The notes beneath the pieces are model-generated. The model was not told the origin of the DNA. It did not search any database and was given only the letters and a program-made list of their open reading frames with translations. The translations under genes were made by a program, and so were the position numbers. A stretch of 64,000 nucleotides of DNA from Marinicella gelatinilytica (GTDB taxonomy: Bacteria > Pseudomonadota > Gammaproteobacteria > Xanthomonadales > Marinicellaceae), in the NCBI RefSeq assembly GCF_026410405.1, contig NZ_JAPMLN010000001.1:186001-250000 (forward strand), in the 5' to 3' direction. This document shows, in pieces, positions 55,391-63,788 of the stretch (position 1 is its first letter; the number at the start of each line of letters is the position of its first letter).

Positions 55391-55417
55391 AATAAAAAAC
55401 CCGAAATAACTCGGGTT
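55391..55417 (-). terminator. Terminator of the peroxiredoxin gene
   Basis: AACCCGA (55398-55404), 6-base loop, TCGGGTT (55411-55417). On the minus strand the hairpin is followed by TTTTTTATT. It lies ten bases after the stop of the minus-strand gene at 55427. Confidence 0.8.
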
Positions 55418-55426
55418 AAACTTAAA

Positions 55427-56395
55427 TTAATTGAGTAGCAGGACTGAATCTGCAATTAACTCATGGCTTTTTGCCGGCATCTCGCCTGCGCCCTCTGCTT
55501 TAAAGTGAGCTATTTTTTCGGGGCTGTGTTCAACCACTGTTAATTGTCCATGTACATGTGCTTGTCCGCGACTGTCTTTAGGAATCAAAAAGCTGTGGTT
55601 TTTAAAATCAACACGCACAAATTGTTCACCGGACTTAAGCATCATCCAACAACCCATTTTTTGACAAACCTGGGTGATTTCACCTTTAAAATAATGTTTG
55701 TCTTGTGTGTAATCTTCAGGGTTGCTTAACGCATTGGCCACATCAACCACTTGGGCATCACCTATTTGCCATGAATCACCATAGACTACGCCGGCATCGA
55801 TTTCCTCTGTGATGACTGGTTGTTGCTGTTCATGGTTTTGCGAATCATTATTTGAAACTTCTTCAGCGTTATTTTCTTCGGTTTGCAACTCATCTAAAGC
55901 GGCTAATACTTCACTAACATGTGTGTTTGGATCCACTTCTTCAAAATGTCTGGCAATCATGCCTTCGGGGTTGACGATAAAGGTTTGGCGTTTGGCGTAA
56001 CTAAAAAAAGCGGCACCACCATCAACACCATAAGCACGCGACATCACTTTATCGCTGTCCACCAATAAGTTAAAAGGTAAATTATGTGCTGCAATAAATT
56101 GACGATGTGACTCAGCATCATCCAATGAAATACCTAAAACCTCAGTGTTCATGGCTTTCAGTTGTTGATAATTATCTTTAAACTCATTGGCTTCGACAGT
56201 ACAACCTGAAGTGCCATCTTTCGGATAAAAATACAGCACCAACCATTGACCATCATAATCAGCCAATTGGTGTGCTTCTCCATTTTGATCCTTTAAATTA
56301 AACACCGGCGCGGGTTGTCCTTGCATACTGCTGGCAACCGCCATAAAATTCATCAACATGAACAGAACAATGAGCGTATATTTTTTTAACATCAT
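55427..56395 (-). CDS. Periplasmic peroxiredoxin fused to DUF4920 domain
   Basis: 322 residues. A signal peptide (about 1-24) leads to an AhpC/TSA domain of PrxQ/BCP type: FNLKDQNGEAHQLADYDGQWLVLYFYPKDGTSGCTVEANEF with the peroxidatic Cys65. No other cysteine exists in that domain, so the usual resolving cysteine five residues on is missing. A low-complexity acidic linker (about 170-200) joins a DUF4920 domain (about 207-322) with the pair QVCQKMGCWMML, LKSGEQFVRVDFKNHSFLIPKDSRGQAHVHGQL. It probably reduces peroxides in the periplasm; the DUF4920 cysteines may resolve or reduce the peroxidase. A Shine-Dalgarno AAAGAGA precedes the start. Confidence 0.88.
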   Translation of the reverse strand: MMLKKYTLIVLFMLMNFMAVASSMQGQPAPVFNLKDQNGEAHQLADYDGQWLVLYFYPKDGTSGCTVEANEFKDNYQQLKAMNTEVLGISLDDAESHRQFIAAHNLPFNLLVDSDKVMSRAYGVDGGAAFFSYAKRQTFIVNPEGMIARHFEEVDPNTHVSEVLAALDELQTEENNAEEVSNNDSQNHEQQQPVITEEIDAGVVYGDSWQIGDAQVVDVANALSNPEDYTQDKHYFKGEITQVCQKMGCWMMLKSGEQFVRVDFKNHSFLIPKDSRGQAHVHGQLTVVEHSPEKIAHFKAEGAGEMPAKSHELIADSVLLLN

Positions 56396-56464
56396 GGCGT
56401 CTCTTTGGTATAAAAACGAATGATTCTAACAAAACCACAGTCTTAAAAACCAATTAAATTTAAT

Positions 56465-57004
56465 ATGTATCAAAAAATATTACCTGAAAGCGCTAAAATT
56501 TTAGTGGATAAAAATAAAATCGACGCTTCCACAGCCCAAATTGCCCATCAAATTAATCAAGATTATGCCGATAAAGAAGTGGCATTTTTAACCATTATGA
56601 ATGGTGGCATGATATTTGCATCAGAACTCAGCTTACGTCTGAATATCGATATGGAAATGGATTACCTGCAATTATCACGATACGGTAAAAGTACCACAGG
56701 CGGTCAACTGGTGTGGAAATACCAACCTGAAATACACTTGCAAAATAAGCACGTTATTTTATGTGACGATATTTATGACCAAGGTCATACTTTGAAAGCA
56801 GCTCATGATTGGTGTTTACGTAAGGGTGCGGCCTCTGTTAAATCAGTGGTTTTGGTGTTCAAAAAACATGACCGTGGCTATGCTAATTATCAGCCTGAAT
56901 ATTCGGCATTACATATTGATGACCATTATATCTTTGGTTATGGCATGGATTTGGAAGAGCGATTACGTCACTTACCCGCCATTTATTACTTACCTGATGC
57001 CTGA
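56465..57004 (+). CDS. hpt: Hypoxanthine-guanine phosphoribosyltransferase
   Basis: 179 residues. It salvages purine bases with PRPP. The PRPP motif HVILCDDIYDQGHTLKAAHDW matches VILCDDIxDxGxT; FLTIMNGGMIFASELSLRL precedes it. DQG replaces the commoner DTG. An adenine or xanthine specific enzyme is less likely. Overlaps cdd by eight bases, so both salvage genes form one unit. Confidence 0.88.
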   Translation: MYQKILPESAKILVDKNKIDASTAQIAHQINQDYADKEVAFLTIMNGGMIFASELSLRLNIDMEMDYLQLSRYGKSTTGGQLVWKYQPEIHLQNKHVILCDDIYDQGHTLKAAHDWCLRKGAASVKSVVLVFKKHDRGYANYQPEYSALHIDDHYIFGYGMDLEERLRHLPAIYYLPDA

Positions 57005-57401
57005 TTTAAAACGGCTCATTGATACTGCAAAGAAAGCCATGGAAAAGGCTTATGCGCCGTACTCCAACTTTCAAGTGGGTGCGGCTATTTTAGATAACAA
57101 TGGTCAATTACATGCCGGTTGTAACGTCGAAAATTCAGCTTATCCAATTGGCTGTTGCGCCGAACAGGCGGCTGTTACTGCCATGATATTAGGGGGTGGT
57201 CAAGCCATACAGGATATTGTTGTAATTGCTAAAAAACACAACCCCTGCCCACCCTGTGGCGCTTGTCGACAAGTGATAGCAGAACACAGTGATCACAACA
57301 CCAAGATACATCTGTTAACCCAAGGCGATGGATTAACGACTTTCCAGGTCAGCGAATTATTGCCACAGGCTTTTAGCCCTGATCATTTAGATAGTTGCTG
57401 A
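56997..57401 (+). CDS. cdd: Cytidine deaminase
   Basis: 134 residues, tetrameric class, starting at ATG 56997 inside the hpt end. The motifs YAPYSNFQVGAAI, CNVENSAYPIGCCAEQAA (Cys zinc ligand and catalytic Glu) and PCPPCGACRQVI (two further zinc cysteines) are complete. It deaminates cytidine and deoxycytidine to uridine forms. The last 29 bases overlap the convergent galU tail. Confidence 0.96.
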   Translation: MPDLKRLIDTAKKAMEKAYAPYSNFQVGAAILDNNGQLHAGCNVENSAYPIGCCAEQAAVTAMILGGGQAIQDIVVIAKKHNPCPPCGACRQVIAEHSDHNTKIHLLTQGDGLTTFQVSELLPQAFSPDHLDSC

Positions 57402-58266
57402 TTTTAGTGCGTAATTGAGGATCTTTCATGGCGACGTGTAAATTCGCCATAACAAAACCTTCATGGTGTCCACAATCAAAACGTTGCCCATCCAATTGCA
57501 CCGCATGCACACCTTCCTGTTGAAGTAAGGTTTTAATGGCATCGGTTAATTGAATTTCACCTTTACCATCAGCAGGTGTGGCTTTGAGCACCTCAAAAAT
57601 ACGAGCGGGCAAAACATAACGTCCTATAACACCAAAGTCTGAAGGCGCCTCATCTTTGTGTGGTTTTTCAACAATGGCATCGATTTCTGCTGTTCCCTGA
57701 TGCCATTGCTTGGGTGAAACAATGCCATAGCTACTGATTCTCTCTGCGGGCACTTGCTCGACGCTGAGCGTGGTTTGACCGGTCACACGGGCACATTCAA
57801 TTAATGCCAATAACGGGTTTTGAGGGGCTTCAATAAAATCATCGGCCAATAACACTGTAAACATTTCATTCACGCCAATTAAACTTTGGGCTTGCAACAC
57901 GGCATGACCTAAACCGAGTGGTTCACCTTGCGGAATATAAACTGTTTTTATGTCCGGTGATAAGATATTGACCTTCTCCACTAAATCCATTCGACCCTGT
58001 TGCTCAAAACGCATTTTCAATGAAGGCATCGGATCAAAATGATCAAAAATCGCGTGTTTACTGGCACTGGTGACAAATATTAAAGTTTCGATACCCACCG
58101 CCAAAGCTTCTTCCACGGCATATTGAATCAATGGTTTGTCAATAATCGGCATCAATTCCTTGGGCATTGACTTTGTGGCCGGTAAGAAGCGTGTACCTAA
58201 ACCGCCCACCGGAAAGACAGCCTTAGTTATTTTTGCCGGATGATTGTTGTCCTGATGTGATGACAT
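57373..58266 (-). CDS. galU: UTP-glucose-1-phosphate uridylyltransferase
   Basis: 297 residues. It makes UDP-glucose. The N-terminal nucleotide loop KAVFPVGGLGTRFLPATKSMPKELMPIIDKPLIQYAVEEAL is present, as are PLGLGHAVLQAQ, FTVLLADDFIE, IVEKPHKDEAPSDFGVIGRYVLPARIF and GKGEIQLTDAI. The 14 residues before KAVFPVGG match the usual N-terminus, so the start at 58266 is plausible although it lies 44 bases inside the upstream gene. AAGGAAA precedes it. Last gene of the polysaccharide operon. Confidence 0.95.
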   Translation of the reverse strand: MSSHQDNNHPAKITKAVFPVGGLGTRFLPATKSMPKELMPIIDKPLIQYAVEEALAVGIETLIFVTSASKHAIFDHFDPMPSLKMRFEQQGRMDLVEKVNILSPDIKTVYIPQGEPLGLGHAVLQAQSLIGVNEMFTVLLADDFIEAPQNPLLALIECARVTGQTTLSVEQVPAERISSYGIVSPKQWHQGTAEIDAIVEKPHKDEAPSDFGVIGRYVLPARIFEVLKATPADGKGEIQLTDAIKTLLQQEGVHAVQLDGQRFDCGHHEGFVMANLHVAMKDPQLRTKISNYLNDQG

Positions 58267-60085
58267 TGAGTTGATTTCCTTTAAATTCCTTGATCATTTT
58301 CTGTAACAACACCTTCAAATCTCGATGTTGATAATTAACCGCCGCTGTTCTGCCCTGCTCAATCTGTTTTATTAACTGTGCAGTTGGAATGCTATTGTGT
58401 TTAGCCAAATTGATTTTGTCAACTTCAGTGGCTGTCAGTTCTTCATTGGCATAATGCAATTCTTCAAATAACTTTTCACCTTGACGTAAACCGGTATATT
58501 CAATTTGTATTTTTCGAGACTGACCGGTTAACGCGATCATGCGTTTGGCTAAAGATTTTATTTTGATGGGATGCCCCATATCAAGTACCAAAATGCCATC
58601 ATCATGGTCAACGACTAAGCCTTGTAAAATTAATTGACAAGCCTCCTCAATGGTCATGAAGTAACGCTCCATACGGGCATCTGTTACAGTGACCGGTCCA
58701 CCCTGTTCAATTTGTTTTTTAAATAAAGGCACCACGGATCCCGCTGATCCCAAAACATTGCCAAAGCGCACTGTCACATAATCTGTTTTACTGATGGTGT
58801 TGAGGTATTGACAATATTTCTCAGATAACCGTTTGGTGGCACCCATAACGCTATGCGGATTGACCGCTTTATCCGTTGAAATCAACACCATTTTAGACAC
58901 GTTGAATTGGTCACAGCAGTCTGCAACAATGCGGGTACCTATGACATTATTCAAATAGGCTTCGCAGAGGTGGTTTTCCAATAACGGTACATGCTTATAA
59001 GCAGCTGCATGGAATACCACATCAGGTTTAACTTCTTTAAATAGATAGAACAACTGCGCTTGGTTGGTGATGTCACCTAAATGAGAACGAATCAAAGTTG
59101 GACCGCCGGCTAATTCATTATCAATCGCATATAAATTATATTCAGAATGATCAACAATGGTTAATTGACTCACCCCAAAACGGGTTAATTGGCGACACAA
59201 TTCAGCACCAATTGAACCACCACCACCGGTGACCATGACGGACTTGTTACGCACAAACTGAGCCACTTTTTGCCAATCCAGCTCTACTTTTTCGCGGCCT
59301 AATAAATCTTCCACTGTAATGGGTTGCAAATCATTGACGTTGGCTAAGTTACTGTCGTAATCATCAGGATCCGGGGCAATACGGATTTGACAATCACCAT
59401 CGGCCAAAGCATCCACCACAGTTCGAATTAAATTTGCATCCGGATTTTGTTTGGTAATGACCACCAAATCCACATCATATTGCGCAACTAAATCTGGCAG
59501 TCGCTCAACGCCACGCTGGATTTTAATACCGCGTAATTGGGTGCCTTGGTATTTCACATCATCATCGACAATGCTCATGACGTGACAACTGCGATTGGTC
59601 ACTGCATTGCGGATAAATAAATCAGCAATATTGCCGGCGCCAACCAATATCACCCGCGGTATACTGTCGCTACTTAAATTAAAATATTTATCTTTCCACA
59701 AGCGATAACTGATGCGAGGCACTCCCCAAAACAGCACCAATAAAATCGGATACATAACAATGACACTGCGTGGCATTCCACTTAATCGATTCATTAAGAA
59801 AAACAAACCGGCAATGGCTAACGTCCCTACCAACGCTGATTTAAGCAGATTCATCAAATCAGGGACACTGGCAAATCGCCACAAACCTCGGTACATATCA
59901 AAATAAAAGCTAACCAAACCCTGAACCAGCAGCACCAAAGCAATTTCCAATGACCATAATTCCACTGTCGGTGACATCGGCCAAATACTGTAACGGATAT
60001 AAAAACTGGCCACCCAAGCCAACCACACCATCAATAAATCATGTGTAATAACAGCCAGTCTCAAATGCACCATTCGATTAATCAT
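58223..60085 (-). CDS. PglF/WbpM/CapD-type UDP-sugar 4,6-dehydratase
   Basis: 620 residues. Four membrane helices (about 7-110) precede a Rossmann region (VILVGAGNIADLFIRNAV) and a second NAD-binding domain VMVTGGGGSIGAELCRQLTRFG at about 280. The catalytic region STDKAVNPHSVMGATKR has the Met-x-x-x-Lys version used by this family, and FGNVLGSAGSVVPLFKKQIEQGGPVTVT and LRQGEKLFEELHYANEE follow. Such enzymes convert UDP-GlcNAc to a 4-keto-6-deoxy sugar for O-antigen or other surface glycans. It follows the WecA-like transferase by nine bases. Confidence 0.93.
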   Translation of the reverse strand: MINRMVHLRLAVITHDLLMVWLAWVASFYIRYSIWPMSPTVELWSLEIALVLLVQGLVSFYFDMYRGLWRFASVPDLMNLLKSALVGTLAIAGLFFLMNRLSGMPRSVIVMYPILLVLFWGVPRISYRLWKDKYFNLSSDSIPRVILVGAGNIADLFIRNAVTNRSCHVMSIVDDDVKYQGTQLRGIKIQRGVERLPDLVAQYDVDLVVITKQNPDANLIRTVVDALADGDCQIRIAPDPDDYDSNLANVNDLQPITVEDLLGREKVELDWQKVAQFVRNKSVMVTGGGGSIGAELCRQLTRFGVSQLTIVDHSEYNLYAIDNELAGGPTLIRSHLGDITNQAQLFYLFKEVKPDVVFHAAAYKHVPLLENHLCEAYLNNVIGTRIVADCCDQFNVSKMVLISTDKAVNPHSVMGATKRLSEKYCQYLNTISKTDYVTVRFGNVLGSAGSVVPLFKKQIEQGGPVTVTDARMERYFMTIEEACQLILQGLVVDHDDGILVLDMGHPIKIKSLAKRMIALTGQSRKIQIEYTGLRQGEKLFEELHYANEELTATEVDKINLAKHNSIPTAQLIKQIEQGRTAAVNYQHRDLKVLLQKMIKEFKGNQLNVITSGQQSSGKNN

Positions 60086-60094
60086 GCTGCTATT

Positions 60095-61045
60095 TTACCT
60101 GCCGATTGAGCGACTGTGAAAAAAAACAACCGCTAAAATGGCATAAACTGACACAAACCACAACATTTGCTGTTTTAATGAAAGCTCAGTCATCATATAG
60201 ACCACCAAACAACAGACAGCTGTGACCGTCGCATAAGCAACACTAATCTTCCAATGAGAAATACTGTTACTGATTAAACGTTGATATAAATGGCTGCGAT
60301 GGGCTTCAGTTAAACGCTCACGGCGATAAGCACGAACTGCTAAAGTCAAGGTACCATCGGTAATGAGTACGGCATGCATAACTGCGATTTGCAAAGCCGT
60401 TAAAGTGTCTGTTTTCAGTGCGATTAAAGAAGTTAACGCAATCACAAAAGCCAGCGGCAAACTGCCAGAATCACCCATAAATAAAGCTTTTTTAACAACA
60501 TTAAAATAAAGATAAACCAGCAAAGCAACAACCGTCATGGCAATTAATAAGATGTAATCAGCTGTTAAGGCATGCATCAATAAAAGCCATAATAAAGTCA
60601 CAATGGCGTGCATCGCCACTAAGCCGTTGGCACCATCCATAAAATTAAATAAATTGAGCCACCACAACATAGCCACGCATAAAAACAACCACCACAAAGA
60701 CAGCTCAAACCCTAAAAGCCAAAGACTGGTAACAGTCACCACCACTTGAACTAAAAACCTAAAACGTGCCGACAGTTGCTTAACATCATCGACGGCGCCG
60801 AGCAAAGTTAAGCACAGTAATAAGATCGCCGGTATATAAAGCTGCAGCCATAACATAATCCCTGTCAGCGGTATAAACATAATTAATCCACCACCGGTTA
60901 AAACCTGGCCATGATGTAAACTGCGGTGGTTAGCACTGTCTAAAAAACGCACCAGATGGCCACTGACGTAAACTCGTAACAACACAAATATCACGCCGGC
61001 CCATAACAGCAGAATAAGCCAGTTGGATTTAAACCACATCATCAA
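60095..61045 (-). CDS. WecA/WbpL-type undecaprenyl-phosphate sugar-1-phosphate transferase
   Basis: 316 residues with about ten to eleven helices, glycosyltransferase family 4. Motifs: DSANHRSLHHGQVLTGGG (substrate loop), LGAVDDVKQLSARFR, NLFNFMDGANGLVAMHA with the catalytic aspartates, LFMGDSGSLPLAF and the C-terminal loop TEAHRSHLYQRL. It would put the first sugar on the lipid carrier for O-antigen-like glycans at the cytoplasmic face. Next to the PglF-like dehydratase, as in the wbpL-wbpM pair. Its start overlaps lapB by 17 bases. Confidence 0.92.
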   Translation of the reverse strand: MMMWFKSNWLILLLWAGVIFVLLRVYVSGHLVRFLDSANHRSLHHGQVLTGGGLIMFIPLTGIMLWLQLYIPAILLLCLTLLGAVDDVKQLSARFRFLVQVVVTVTSLWLLGFELSLWWLFLCVAMLWWLNLFNFMDGANGLVAMHAIVTLLWLLLMHALTADYILLIAMTVVALLVYLYFNVVKKALFMGDSGSLPLAFVIALTSLIALKTDTLTALQIAVMHAVLITDGTLTLAVRAYRRERLTEAHRSHLYQRLISNSISHWKISVAYATVTAVCCLVVYMMTELSLKQQMLWFVSVYAILAVVFFHSRSIGR

Positions 61046-62201
61046 TGGGTTTTACCACACCCCAGTTTTTACAACTCGGGCACTGCCAGTGCACCGATTG
61101 TGCACCAAAACCACACTTACGACAACGCAACCGTGGTTGCTTCGCAAGTAAACCATCAATCAGTTGTTTCAATATGGCATCATCAGGATTTTTTGAATCA
61201 GAATCATCATTATCACCGTCAAGCCTTATTAACATATCCAGACCCTTAAAAGATGGCTTATCTTTCAGATGATTACGTAAGAAATTTTGCGCAGCCTGAC
61301 CACCGGACAGTTGATGTATTTCTTGGGTGAGTGACAACACCGGACTAATCCCTGAATAATCATCAATTAATGACTTTAGATATTCTGATAAAGCCGCTTC
61401 ATCTTGAATGGCGTGATAACTATTAACCATCGGTTCTAACACAATCGGTATAAAACTGTTATCGGCTTCAATGGCTTGTTTAAAAGAGTCAATCGCTGCT
61501 TGGTGATTATTGTTCGACTGTTGGATTAAACCAATGGATAAGTGGGCTCTAACCGACGCCTTATCAACGCGTAAAGCCGCAGCCAAGTGTTGTAATGCCT
61601 TATCATCGTCATTGGCTAAACGCGACACGTCAGCCAGTTCACAATGAAAGTGAGCTATGGTTTTACGCATTGAACGACCGGTGGCAGCTTGAAAACGCGA
61701 AGCCGATTTAATGGCTTGTAACCAATCTTGTTCTTGTTGGTAAATATCCATCAGCCACTTTAGGGCTTCCGGGGTATGGGCTTCAAGCTCAACCAATTCC
61801 GCAAACAAAACTTCAGCACGATCCAACAAACCGGCACTCATATAATCCTTGCCAATGGCTAGTAGTGCGCGTGTTCGGTAGCGTTGTGGTAACTGTGCTT
61901 GAGCAATCAGTGCCTGGTGTAATTTAATGGCTTTATCCACCTCACCCTTCTTACGGTATAAATTGCCAAGTGCCAATTGTGGCTCAAAGGTGGCATGCGA
62001 GGTTTCAGCCAGTTGGATAAAGACATCAATGGCTTTATCAGACTCATCATTCAATAAATAATTTAAGCCTTTGAAATAGCGGTGATTTAGTTGTTCAAAT
62101 TTCTTTTGTGTGGTGAGATTTCGTAACACATAGGCCAAATACATACCCATTAAAACACCACTCAACAGAGCCATCATTACCCAAATAAAACCACCGGTCA
62201 T
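61029..62201 (-). CDS. lapB: LPS assembly regulator LapB (YciM)
   Basis: 390 residues, standard length. N-terminal membrane anchor (WVMMALLSGVLMGMYLAYVLRNL), then a series of TPR motifs (about 35-310), and a C-terminal rubredoxin-like zinc finger with Cys360, Cys363, Cys374 and Cys377 (RCRKCGFG...QCPSCKNWG). In E. coli it controls LpxC degradation through FtsH and coordinates LPS synthesis. Overlaps lapA by four bases. Confidence 0.95.
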   Translation of the reverse strand: MTGGFIWVMMALLSGVLMGMYLAYVLRNLTTQKKFEQLNHRYFKGLNYLLNDESDKAIDVFIQLAETSHATFEPQLALGNLYRKKGEVDKAIKLHQALIAQAQLPQRYRTRALLAIGKDYMSAGLLDRAEVLFAELVELEAHTPEALKWLMDIYQQEQDWLQAIKSASRFQAATGRSMRKTIAHFHCELADVSRLANDDDKALQHLAAALRVDKASVRAHLSIGLIQQSNNNHQAAIDSFKQAIEADNSFIPIVLEPMVNSYHAIQDEAALSEYLKSLIDDYSGISPVLSLTQEIHQLSGGQAAQNFLRNHLKDKPSFKGLDMLIRLDGDNDDSDSKNPDDAILKQLIDGLLAKQPRLRCRKCGFGAQSVHWQCPSCKNWGVVKPIDDVV

Positions 62202-62518
62202 TTTGCTTCAATTTGTGTGTTAATGGCTCTTTTAGGCTTGTCGTTTTGCTCAGTCTGCTGTCTGAGTTGATGGTACTGCCGCTGCCAATGACGTTTTTCT
62301 CGATTAGCCGGCCACAGCCAAAGTAACCAAGAAATCAAACTGCCAATGACCACACCGGCAATCAAAGTCATCAAAACAATAAAACCCAAACTGGCATTGA
62401 GCTTGAAGAAATACATATTAAGCTCACTGGCATCCAGGTTTAAAGCACTCAAAGTAATGATGAATGACAACAAAATCACAATCAAAGTGATAACAAGCGT
62501 TTTTTTAAGTGTTTTCAT
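62198..62518 (-). CDS. lapA: LapA-domain membrane protein
   Basis: 106 residues with two membrane helices (about 8-28 and 43-68) and a charged C-terminal tail, the LapA (YciS) layout. LapA and LapB act together at the membrane. No Shine-Dalgarno; a perfect TATAAT lies eight bases before the ATG, so the transcript may be leaderless or nearly so. First gene of the five-gene envelope operon. Confidence 0.9.
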   Translation of the reverse strand: MKTLKKTLVITLIVILLSFIITLSALNLDASELNMYFFKLNASLGFIVLMTLIAGVVIGSLISWLLWLWPANREKRHWQRQYHQLRQQTEQNDKPKRAINTQIEAK

Positions 62519-62901
62519 AGTCAGACATTATAATGGAATGTCCTTGGGACTTCATTCACTTTTGATATTTGTAATTTAATTTAGTGAACAAAAATGAAAG
62601 CGGCCACGGCGGACATGTCTTTAGTCTATTACACGTATAGCTCTGACTCGCGTTGCTCGCCAACCGCTAAACGTGGGGAAAGTTCTTGGGACTTCATAGC
62701 CTTTTAGGGTTGAAAAGAAGATAATCACTGAAAGAAAACAGGCAATATCACTTTGTTTGACCTTTAAATAAATGATAAGTACCATTCATGAACTAAATAT
62801 AAATCAACTACTGCTTGAGCTTTTAGAAGTTCCCTTCAATTCACTACGCACTTTATCAATGCCATAGCTAACTCGTCGGAATGTTTATGTATCCAACAAA
62901 A
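62519..62901. other. Gene-free region between lapA and plsC
   Basis: 383 bases without a gene. It holds the TATAAT at 62527-62532 (minus), a 13-base direct repeat CTTGGGACTTCAT (62543-62555 and 62685-62697), and an inverted repeat CACGTATAGC (62632-62641) / GCTAAACGTG (62666-62675) with one mismatch. No ihfB, which often precedes lapA, is present. Confidence 0.5.
62527..62532 (-). promoter_or_regulatory. TATAAT box eight bases before lapA
   Basis: Perfect -10 hexamer on the minus strand with no good -35 and no Shine-Dalgarno between it and the ATG. Confidence 0.35.
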
Positions 62902-63627
62902 TTATAAAGCCTTACTGATTTGCGCGCGGACGTGCTCAATCAGTGATTCAGTTGATTGTTCCTTAAATGATTCCGGAGAAATCGGTGCATGAAAAAAAAG
63001 CTCAATGGTGCCCGGGAGAATTCGCAGACTTTTAGCCGGCATCACATTGTCGGCGCCTTTGATGGTTACCGGCAGAATGGGTAATGACAGTGATTGTGCC
63101 ATTTTAAAGGCACCTTTTTTAAAAGGCAGCAGCTCATGGCCATTATTGCGGGTGCCTTCCGGGAAAAACAACACTGATGTACCGCCGGTGAGTTTTTCGC
63201 CGGCTTGTTGCATGGTTTGTTTGGCTGCCCGTCGGTTACTGCGATCCACATATATATGGCCCATTAAATTACAGGTATATCCAATAAATGGTACTTTTCG
63301 TAATTCAATTTTCATCACCCATTTAAAGGCCATAGGTAAATATCCATACAAAGCTAAAATGTCATAGGTACTTTGGTGGTTGGCAACAATCACATAAGAT
63401 TGTGAGGCATCAATGACATCGGCATTATGTATGTTTACCCGCACCGGAGTTATCCACAGGATAAACCGTCCCCACAGTCGCGCCACGTATTTATCAGCCC
63501 AGGCACCGGCCCCGAGCCAGGTTAAAATAATAACAATTATGGCAATTAGAGCAGTCCACAGCCAAGCCACCGGATAAACAAATAACCAGACATAGATTTG
63601 AAAAACATGTTTTAAAACGACTGTCAT
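62902..63627 (-). CDS. plsC: 1-acyl-sn-glycerol-3-phosphate acyltransferase
   Basis: 241 residues from ATG 63627. The open frame extends to 63741, but a strong promoter lies at 63635-63662 on the same strand, so the upstream codons are probably not translated; ATG 63636 is part of the TATAAT box. N-terminal membrane helices are followed by VANHQSTYDILALYG (the NHxxxxD catalytic motif), FIGYTCNLMGHIYVDR, FFPEGTRNNG and LPILPVTIKGADNVMP. It adds the second acyl chain to make phosphatidic acid. Confidence 0.93.
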   Translation of the reverse strand: MTVVLKHVFQIYVWLFVYPVAWLWTALIAIIVIILTWLGAGAWADKYVARLWGRFILWITPVRVNIHNADVIDASQSYVIVANHQSTYDILALYGYLPMAFKWVMKIELRKVPFIGYTCNLMGHIYVDRSNRRAAKQTMQQAGEKLTGGTSVLFFPEGTRNNGHELLPFKKGAFKMAQSLSLPILPVTIKGADNVMPAKSLRILPGTIELFFHAPISPESFKEQSTESLIEHVRAQISKAL

Positions 63628-63634
63628 GGCGTGC

Positions 63635-63662
63635 ATTATAAAGGAAGTAGCGAAACTGCCAA
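63635..63662 (-). promoter_or_regulatory. Promoter of plsC
   Basis: On the minus strand TTGGCA (63662-63657), a 16-base spacer and perfect TATAAT (63640-63635). Start of transcription would be near 63628, one base before the ATG at 63627. Confidence 0.6.
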
Positions 63663-63788
63663 GTGGTTCACAGTCGCAAAATTGTTTATTTTTAAGATAC
63701 ATGTGATTCAACTTATTGGTAAAATAGGATTTATAGGTCATTATAAAGACCTCATATTAATGACTAAATTAAGAATTGGGAGTAAAAA

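Noticed and set aside
56805-56996. Long N-terminal extension of the cdd frame
   Set aside because: It lies wholly inside hpt in another frame; the ATG at 56997 gives the normal cytidine deaminase length.
63628-63741. N-terminal extension of PlsC
   Set aside because: A strong promoter lies inside it and the family starts near the membrane segment MTVVLKHVFQIYVW.
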